From: SSSZ01 sp016790965
GTDB taxonomy: Bacteria; Pseudomonadota; Gammaproteobacteria; Burkholderiales; Rhodocyclaceae
Assembly (NCBI GenBank): GCA_016790965.1
Contig: JAEUNZ010000006.1
Location: 1-64,000, forward strand
Direction: 5' to 3'
Length of the DNA stretch: 64,000 nucleotides
A model generated the notes under the pieces. That model searched no databases. It saw only the letters and a list, made by a program, of their open reading frames with translations, and was not told where the DNA came from. Shown piece after piece: positions 58,608 to 64,000 of this stretch. Each line of letters begins with the position of its first letter. Position 1 is the first letter of the stretch. The translations under genes were made by a program, and so were the position numbers.

Positions 58608-59422
58608 AACCCCCAGCCCCCCCCCTCACGACTTCCGAAGAAGCCCTCAGCCGCCTTCTCTGCGAAGACCTCGCCCCTGCTTCCAGCGCTCCTCAGCCGC
58701 CTGCCGGTCTTCTCGACCGGGTGCGCGCCAGCGCCGCTGCCCGGGCCGCCCTGACCACCGTGCGTGCCCGGCAGGACACCTGGCGCAAGGTCATGGCCGG
58801 GGTGCGCAAGAAAGTGCTGTGGGACGGCCCCCAGGGCGCCTCGGTCCTACTCGAATTCCAGCCCGGGGTGAAGTTGCCAGGCCATCGCCACGCCTGGCTG
58901 GAGGAGGGAATTTGCCTTTCGGGTGGACTGCTGGTCGGCGACCTGGAACTCGGCCCTGGCGACTACCAAGCCTCCCCTCCGGGCAGTCGCCACGCCGCCA
59001 TCACCAGTTGCCCGCGACGCGGTGCCCTCGCCTACCTGCGGGGCACTTCCCTCGGACACCCCGGCCACCAGATTGGCGAACTCCTTGGTGGGCTCCTGCC
59101 CGGGCAGGGCGCCCCTCAACGCACCGTGCTCCTGCGCGACGGCGGCTGGCAGCCCGTCGCTCCGGGGGTGGAGGTTCTCCCCCTGTGGTCGGGTGGCGGC
59201 ATCGAGTCGCGTTTCGTCCGCCTGTCCCCCGGGGCAAGCCTGCCGGGTCACGGCCATCCGGTCGACGAGGAGTGCATGATGCTGGAAGGCGAACTCTACT
59301 TCGGCGACCTCCTCGTCCAGGCCGGCGATTTCCATCTCGCCCCGGCGGGCACCTGCCACGGTGATGTCTGTTCCGAAAGTGGGGCACTGCTCTTCGTGCG
59401 CGGCGGAGCGCTAGGGTCATGA
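58604..59422 (+). CDS. Double-cupin protein, probable anti-sigma partner
   Basis: 272 aa. A short N-terminal part (about 1-65: TSEEALSRLLCED, then LLDRVRASAAARAALTTVRA) is followed by two cupin domains: GVKLPGHRHAWLEEGICLSG (about 86-150) and GASLPGHGHPVDEECMMLEG (about 205-265), each with the HxH...E metal pattern. ChrR-type anti-sigma factors have such a cupin but also an N-terminal zinc domain (H, H, C, C), which is not present here. It may sense metal-bound oxidants and hold the sigma factor through the N-terminal helix. Confidence 0.8.
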   Translation: MKPPAPPLTTSEEALSRLLCEDLAPASSAPQPPAGLLDRVRASAAARAALTTVRARQDTWRKVMAGVRKKVLWDGPQGASVLLEFQPGVKLPGHRHAWLEEGICLSGGLLVGDLELGPGDYQASPPGSRHAAITSCPRRGALAYLRGTSLGHPGHQIGELLGGLLPGQGAPQRTVLLRDGGWQPVAPGVEVLPLWSGGGIESRFVRLSPGASLPGHGHPVDEECMMLEGELYFGDLLVQAGDFHLAPAGTCHGDVCSESGALLFVRGGALGS

Positions 59423-59925
59423 AGAGTCACTTCGTCCTGGTCAGCCGCTGGCTGCTGCCCGCTCCCCGCGAGCGGGTCTGGGAATTGCTCGTCCATCCTG
59501 AGCGCTGGCCCCACTGGTGGCCCCGGCTTGAGAGCGCTTGCCGAACGGTGCCGGGCGCGGCCGATGGCCTTGGAGCAGTGACGGAATTCCGCTGGAACAG
59601 CGGCCTGGGTTACCGCATCGAATTCGCAGTCGCCACTGTGCGTGTCCAGGCTCCGAGCGAACTTGAAGGCGAAGTCCGCGGCAACCTTCGGGGTAGTGGC
59701 CTTTGGCTCTTGGAGGAAGCGGGGAGTGGGGCATGCCTCACGTATCGTTGGGACGTGCACCTGGAGAAAACCTGGATGCGCCTCCTCGCGCCGCTGCTCT
59801 GGCCCGTCTTTGCCCAGCGCCACTTCCGCGTCATGCGCGACGGCGCCCGCGCCATGGCCCGCCAACTGGGCTGTGAAGCGGGTCGGGTCGAGGAATGGTC
59901 GAGTCTGACCTTGCGGCCGAGTTGA
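59419..59925 (+). CDS. START/polyketide-cyclase (SRPBCC) protein
   Basis: 168 aa, ATG overlapping the cupin stop (ATGA). Opens WLLPAPRERVWELLVHPERW with the helix-grip fold pattern, then WDVHLEKTWMRLLAPLLWP. Binds a hydrophobic ligand in this family; which one is unknown. Member of the sigma-cupin operon, so perhaps a stress lipid or quinone handler. Confidence 0.85.
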   Translation: MKSHFVLVSRWLLPAPRERVWELLVHPERWPHWWPRLESACRTVPGAADGLGAVTEFRWNSGLGYRIEFAVATVRVQAPSELEGEVRGNLRGSGLWLLEEAGSGACLTYRWDVHLEKTWMRLLAPLLWPVFAQRHFRVMRDGARAMARQLGCEAGRVEEWSSLTLRPS

Positions 59926-59981
59926 GGAACTTCCCCCGGAGCGGGGGGCCTATCGCTTCAATCCTTACCTGGAAGGCGATC

Positions 59982-60506
59982 ATGAAATCTCTCTTTTCTC
60001 CCCTGGCAGCGATGTTTCTTGCCGTTGCGCAGTCCGCCTGGGCAGCGGCGCCGGTGGAAGGGTCCGTAGCGCCGGATTTTTCGCTTCCCGACGCCAGCGG
60101 CAAGGAAAGGCGCCTCGCCGATTGGCGGGGACGCTGGCTGGTACTCTATTTCTACCCCAAGGACGATACGCCGGGCTGTACTACCGAGGCGCGCAATTTC
60201 CGCGACCGTCTGGAACGTTTTGCGGCCCAGAAGGCCGAGGTGGTCGGGGTCAGCCTGGACGATGGCGCTTCTCACCGGGCCTTTGCCGACAAGCACCGCC
60301 TGCCCTTCACCCTGCTATCCGACGCCGGGGGTACGGTGGCGAAGCGCTACGGCGCCCTGTCCGACTTCGGCGTATTTCGCTTTGCCAAGCGCTACACCTT
60401 CCTCATCGACCCCGAGGGACGCATTGCCCGGGCCTATCTCAAGGTCGATGCGGAGGGTCATGCGGAGGAGGTTCTGGCAGATATCCGCCGCCTGGGCGGG
60501 GCGTGA
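59982..60506 (+). CDS. Exported Bcp-type 1-Cys peroxiredoxin
   Basis: 174 aa with a cleavable signal (MKSLFSPLAAMFLAVAQSAWA), so periplasmic, unlike ordinary cytosolic Bcp. The peroxidatic cysteine is in PKDDTPGCTTEARNFRDR. The second cysteine five residues on is an alanine-like position here (A in TTEAR), and no other cysteine exists, so recycling needs an outside thiol. Distal motif FAKRYTFLIDPEGRI. It lies 56 bp after the START gene. Confidence 0.88.
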   Translation: MKSLFSPLAAMFLAVAQSAWAAAPVEGSVAPDFSLPDASGKERRLADWRGRWLVLYFYPKDDTPGCTTEARNFRDRLERFAAQKAEVVGVSLDDGASHRAFADKHRLPFTLLSDAGGTVAKRYGALSDFGVFRFAKRYTFLIDPEGRIARAYLKVDAEGHAEEVLADIRRLGGA

Positions 60507-60514
60507 GCGACGGC

Positions 60515-60551
60515 ATAGGCATTGCCTATGGTGATCATCGGGTCATTCAAT
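60515..60551 (+). promoter_or_regulatory. OxyR-type binding site upstream of ahpC
   Basis: ATAG-N7-CTAT-N7-ATCG-N7-CAAT: the spacing of the OxyR consensus (ATAGN7CTATN7ATAGN7CTAT) with two perfect quarter sites, one with 2 of 4 and one with 3 of 4 matches. It lies just before a -35 (TTGGAT 60551-60556) and -10 (TAGACT 60575-60580) pair, 69 bp before ahpC. Confidence 0.68.
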
Positions 60552-60619
60552 TGGATTGATGGGCGTGGACTTTCTAGACTGGCGTTATTGTTTTTCCACC
60601 CAACCCAGGAGTCATCGCC

Positions 60620-61183
60620 ATGTCCCTCATCAATACCGAAATCAAGCCCTTCAAAGCCACCGCATTCCACAACGGCAAGTTCGTCCCGGTCACCGATGCC
60701 GACCTGAAGGGCAAGTGGTCCGTGGTCTTCTTCTACCCCGCCGACTTCACCTTTGTCTGCCCCACCGAACTGGGTGATCTGGCCGACGAGTACGCCAAGT
60801 TTCGCGATCTGGGCGTCGAGATCTACGCCGTCTCCACCGACACCCACTTCACCCACAAGGCCTGGCACGACACCTCAGACACCATCAAGAAGATCGCCTA
60901 CCCCATGGTCGGCGACCCCACCGGCACCATCACCCGCAATTTCGGCGTGATGATCGAGGAAGAAGGTCTGGCCCTGCGCGGCAGCTTCCTCGTCAACCCG
61001 GAGGGCGTGATCAAGGTCGCCGAGATCCACGATCTGGGCATCGGTCGCGACGCCAAGGAACTGCTGCGCAAGGTGCAGGCCGCCCAGTACGTGGCCTCCC
61101 ACCCGGGCGAAGTCTGCCCCGCCAAGTGGACCCCGGGCGAAGCCACCCTGGCTCCTTCTCTGGACCTCGTCGGAAAAATCTAA
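60620..61183 (+). CDS. ahpC: Alkyl hydroperoxide reductase peroxidase subunit AhpC
   Basis: 187 aa typical 2-Cys peroxiredoxin. Peroxidatic Cys47 in DFTFVCPTELGDL, resolving cysteine in HPGEVCPAKW. Reduces H2O2 and organic peroxides with electrons from AhpF. Start ATG 60620 follows AGGAG. Confidence 0.97.
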   Translation: MSLINTEIKPFKATAFHNGKFVPVTDADLKGKWSVVFFYPADFTFVCPTELGDLADEYAKFRDLGVEIYAVSTDTHFTHKAWHDTSDTIKKIAYPMVGDPTGTITRNFGVMIEEEGLALRGSFLVNPEGVIKVAEIHDLGIGRDAKELLRKVQAAQYVASHPGEVCPAKWTPGEATLAPSLDLVGKI

Positions 61184-61282
61184 AGAAGTCTCGGTACCCT
61201 CCCCCGCTCGCGGGGGAGCGGGATTCCACCGCCAAGCGGCTACCGGCCGTTTGCCAGTGCAATTCTTTCACGGGAGAAAATC

Positions 61283-62863
61283 ATGCTCGACGCCGCCATC
61301 AAGGCCCAATTGACGGCCTATCTCGAAAAACTCCAGCGCCCCATCGAACTGGTGGCGTCCCTGGACGACAGCGCCAAGGCTCAAGAGATGCGAGGCTTGC
61401 TCGTCGATATCGCCGGACTTTCGGCGAAGGTGACCCTGCGGGAGAACGGCGTTGCCACCCTGCGTCCATCCTTCGCCATCGGCGTGCCGGGGGAGGCCGC
61501 CCGCATCCACTTCGCCGGCCTGCCCATGGGGCACGAATTCACGTCCCTGGTGCTGGCGTTGTTGCAGACCGGCGGCCATCCGCCCAAGGTGGACGCAGCG
61601 GTGATCGAGCAAATCAAGGCCTTGCCAGGGACTTTCCGCTTCGAGACCTTCATTTCCCTCTCCTGCCACAACTGTCCGGACGTGGTGCAGGCCCTCAACC
61701 TGATGGCCGTGCTCAACCCTGGCGTGGAGAGCGTCATGATCGACGGCGCCCTGTTCCCCGACGAGGTCGCCAGCCGCAAGATCATGGCGGTGCCTACCGT
61801 CTTCCTAAATGGCGAAGCCTTCGGGCAGGGCCGCATGACTATCGAGGAAATCCTCGCCAAGGTCGATAGCGGTGCCGCTGCCCGGGAGGCGGAAAAGATT
61901 GCCGGCAAGGAAGCCTTCGACGTTCTCGTCGTCGGCGGCGGACCGGCGGGAGCGGCCGCCGCGATTTACGCGGCGCGCAAGGGCATCCGCACCGGCGTGG
62001 TCGCCGAGCGCTTCGGCGGCCAGGTGATGGACACCCTGGCCATCGAAAACTTCATATCGGTAAAAGAAACCGACGGCCCCAAATTGGCCGCCGCCCTCGA
62101 GCAGCACGTCAAGCAGTACGACGTGGATGTGATGAACCTGCAGCGGGCGGAAGCCCTCGTGCCTGCCGGCGAAGACGGCCTTGCTACGGTGCGCCTGGCG
62201 AGCGGCGCCGAGTTGCGGAGCCGCAGCGTCATTGTCGCTACGGGTGCCCGGTGGCGCGAGATGAATGTGCCCGGCGAGAAGGAATACAAGGCCAAGGGCG
62301 TGTGTTTCTGCCCGCACTGCGACGGGCCGTTGTTCAAGGGCAAGCGGGTGGCGGTGATCGGCGGCGGCAATTCCGGAGTCGAGGCGGCCATCGACCTGGC
62401 CGGCATCGTTGCCCATGTGACGCTCCTCGAATTCGACGGCAAGCTGCGGGCCGATGCAGTGCTGCAAAGGAAGCTGGCCACCCTGCCCAACGTCACCGTT
62501 GTCACCCAGGCGCTGACGACCGAGGTGGTCGGCGACGGCGAAAAAGTGACCGGCTTGATCTACCAGGATCGGGTGACGGGCGAGAAGCACACGGTGGAAT
62601 TGGCTGGCATCTTCGTCCAGATCGGCCTGCTGCCCAATACCGATTGGCTGAAGGGCTCGGTCGCCCTGTCCAACCGAGGCGAAATCGAGGTGGATGCTCG
62701 GGGTCAGACTTCCGTGCCGGGCATTTTCGCCGCCGGCGACTGCACGACGGTGCCCTACAAGCAGATCGTCATTGCCATGGGCGAAGGCGCCAAGGCCTCC
62801 CTGGGGGCCTTCGACCACCTGATTCGCATGCCTTCATCGCCCAGGTTGGCACTGGCGGCCTGA
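61283..62863 (+). CDS. ahpF: Alkyl hydroperoxide reductase flavoprotein AhpF
   Basis: 526 aa. N-terminal thioredoxin-like part with the redox pair CHNC in FETFISLSCHNCPD, then a thioredoxin-reductase-like FAD/NADH part (DVLVVGGGPAGAAAAIYAAR, the second pair CPHC in VCFCPHCDGPLF, VAVIGGGNSGVEAA). Regenerates AhpC with NADH. Separated from ahpC by 99 bp. Confidence 0.97.
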   Translation: MLDAAIKAQLTAYLEKLQRPIELVASLDDSAKAQEMRGLLVDIAGLSAKVTLRENGVATLRPSFAIGVPGEAARIHFAGLPMGHEFTSLVLALLQTGGHPPKVDAAVIEQIKALPGTFRFETFISLSCHNCPDVVQALNLMAVLNPGVESVMIDGALFPDEVASRKIMAVPTVFLNGEAFGQGRMTIEEILAKVDSGAAAREAEKIAGKEAFDVLVVGGGPAGAAAAIYAARKGIRTGVVAERFGGQVMDTLAIENFISVKETDGPKLAAALEQHVKQYDVDVMNLQRAEALVPAGEDGLATVRLASGAELRSRSVIVATGARWREMNVPGEKEYKAKGVCFCPHCDGPLFKGKRVAVIGGGNSGVEAAIDLAGIVAHVTLLEFDGKLRADAVLQRKLATLPNVTVVTQALTTEVVGDGEKVTGLIYQDRVTGEKHTVELAGIFVQIGLLPNTDWLKGSVALSNRGEIEVDARGQTSVPGIFAAGDCTTVPYKQIVIAMGEGAKASLGAFDHLIRMPSSPRLALAA

Positions 62864-62869
62864 GGGGGC

Positions 62870-63697
62870 TTAGGTCCGTGTCAGAAGCTTGGGCAGGGAA
62901 CGCGCGCTCTGAGGGTCGACGCGCCCCTTGCCCGTCGCCCGCCGTGCGATGCTTCGCCACAGGGCTTTGGCGGGCGCGTCCAACTTTTCAAGGCCAAGGT
63001 AACGCTTGAAAAACCATAGGCGGTCAGAGAGCGTCCAGTGGAGCGAGGGGATGAGCAGGGAATACAGGTCGCGCTGGGCGCACTGGCCCCTAAAAGCCCG
63101 CCTACGAGATTTTTCCAGATCGATGACCCGCGCTTCCACGCCTCCATCAGGCCGGGTGCGGATGTAGATGTGCTTGGGGAAGAAGCAACTGTGCTGGAGG
63201 CGCGCATCGTGCATGCGGCGCAGTAGATCGGCCACCGCCTGCAGAACCTGGCGGCGGACGGCACGTGGTGGCACGCCATCCCGCAGCCAGCGGCTGACCA
63301 GTTCTTGCACGGAAACGTAGTCGACCAGTTCTTCGGTGGCGAGGATGGCCCTATGCCCCTTCGGATCGCGGCGCACGGCAAAATAGACTGGGACGAGGGC
63401 CGGAATCCCCAGGGAACGGTAGAGCTCGATGCGCTCGAATTCACGTTGGAAGGTGGGGACACCCCTGATAGGATGGCTCAGGGCAAAAGTGCCATGGTTT
63501 TCCTGGCGTTTGAGGAAGACAGCACGGCTACCGCCTTCCGGCAGAGCCAGTTCGACCCGGCTGACGCCACTCCAGCCGCCCCGTCGGCGATTGGGCTCCT
63601 CGAACCATGGCGCCTCCAGGGCCCACACCTGATCGAATTCCTGCAGGTGGTTGTGGGCCAGGATGCGCTGCCAATCACGGTGGATGAAATCGCTCAT
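62870..63697 (-). CDS. Kdo/WaaP-family lipopolysaccharide kinase-like protein (InaA type)
   Basis: 275 aa from ATG 63697. Kinase-like fold of the PF06293 type: FLKRQENHGTFALS region, ILATEELVDYVSVQELVSRW, RMHDARLQHSCFFPKHIYI with the catalytic-type residues and RVIDLEKSRRR in the metal motif. It may phosphorylate lipid A core sugar. The next upstream gene ends 95 bp away on the same strand. Confidence 0.85.
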   Translation of the reverse strand: MSDFIHRDWQRILAHNHLQEFDQVWALEAPWFEEPNRRRGGWSGVSRVELALPEGGSRAVFLKRQENHGTFALSHPIRGVPTFQREFERIELYRSLGIPALVPVYFAVRRDPKGHRAILATEELVDYVSVQELVSRWLRDGVPPRAVRRQVLQAVADLLRRMHDARLQHSCFFPKHIYIRTRPDGGVEARVIDLEKSRRRAFRGQCAQRDLYSLLIPSLHWTLSDRLWFFKRYLGLEKLDAPAKALWRSIARRATGKGRVDPQSARSLPKLLTRT

Positions 63698-63792
63698 GCC
63701 GTCAAGCTGGGTAAAGGCAGGCCTGGCCCGTTCTCTCCCGCGGCGCCGGGCCAAGAGCGAGGGGGAGGACAATGGCCATCGTCCCCTGCCCG

Positions 63793-64000
63793 CTAGCGGC
63801 CGACTCGCAGGACGTAGGCACGCCACTTGTCCCAATATTTCAGGAAATCCACGCTGCCGACCACTTGTAACCCCGCCTCGGCAAACTCGGCCTCGATATC
63901 GGAACGTGGAAGCAAAAGCCGGTCACGGGGAGCGGCATCCTCTCCACGGCGCAACTTGCGGGTCTGCTTGCGTTTATGGCGCCAAGCCCTGTAATTGCCA
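63793..64000 (-). CDS. C-terminus of a probable methyltransferase (N-terminus beyond the window)
   Basis: The last 68 residues only, ending YWDKWRAYVLRVGR and TAG 63793-63795. The stretch (KRKQTRKLRRGEDAAPRDRL, LPRSDIEAEFAEAGLQVVGS) resembles the end of class I SAM-dependent methyltransferases, where EAGLQVV-type strands are usual. Family is not certain. Same strand and upstream of the Kdo kinase-like gene, so perhaps an LPS or lipid locus. Confidence 0.5.
   Translation of the reverse strand, partial: GNYRAWRHKRKQTRKLRRGEDAAPRDRLLLPRSDIEAEFAEAGLQVVGSVDFLKYWDKWRAYVLRVGR

Overview
The window reads as a stretch of high-GC betaproteobacterial chromosome, most likely of the Rhodocyclales. The grounds are gene order and family style (lolB-ispE-tRNA-Gln-prs-rplY-pth-ychF; the M16 pair next to rsmD-coaD-ferredoxin and divergent from ftsY-ftsEX; coaE-zapD-yacG beside a MutT/ThiE fusion and a DUF815 ATPase). 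No rRNA, CRISPR array, prophage or intact transposase was seen. One tRNA is present.

Layout. 1-7045: rhodanese fragment, then a nitrogen block (glnA, a small exported DUF4124 protein, ntrB, ntrC), then birA-coaX. glnA has a textbook enhancer/promoter: two NtrC dyads 31 bp apart and a GG-N10-GC sigma-54 promoter. 7251-12427: an apparent operon of DUF350 membrane protein, SPFH-SHOCT protein, DUF4178 zinc-ribbon membrane protein, a 48-aa exported peptide and a membrane-anchored spermidine-synthase-like enzyme; its function is unknown to me. 12558-15889: an accessory scar with a 5'-truncated Rhs gene ending in a putative GIY-YIG/URI-fold toxin tip, a candidate immunity gene of lower GC, a second Rhs fragment and an intact Phd/ParE-type toxin-antitoxin pair. 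16245-25210 (minus): a PAS-GGDEF-EAL protein and the ychF to lolB housekeeping run. 25311-33439: mutM, a dynamin-like GTPase, ferredoxin, coaD, rsmD, two M16 peptidase subunits and ftsY. 33674-37756: ftsE, ftsX, a Tat-exported FAD protein, and a dead toxin-antitoxin pair (nonsense codon in the antitoxin, palindromic element in the PIN toxin).

37831-41218 (minus) is pqqABCDE with a hairpin between pqqA and pqqB. 41364-48817 holds NamZ-like, DOMON-like, REC-GGDEF, SPOR, coaE, zapD, yacG, MutT/ThiE and DUF815 genes. 48842-56829 holds mltA, amtB (again with sigma-54/NtrC sites), an acyl-CoA ligase, a patatin, dsbC, a UbiH-type monooxygenase and a glycine-rich small protein. 56886-64000 holds hupB, an ECF sigma / double-cupin / START operon, a periplasmic Bcp-like peroxiredoxin, ahpC-ahpF behind an OxyR-like site, a Kdo/WaaP-type kinase and the end of a probable methyltransferase.

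Cross-cutting themes. (1) Nitrogen control: glnA, ntrBC and amtB with matching NtrC/sigma-54 signals. (2) Oxidative stress: Bcp, AhpC, AhpF and possibly the ECF-cupin operon. (3) Small mobile-looking palindromic elements scattered between and inside genes: one family at 5468, 46592 and 54381; a second with TGTGAA ends at 37413 and around 54601; a third with 16-bp ends between ftsY and ftsE. Homology calls are from reading the translations, not from database searches.
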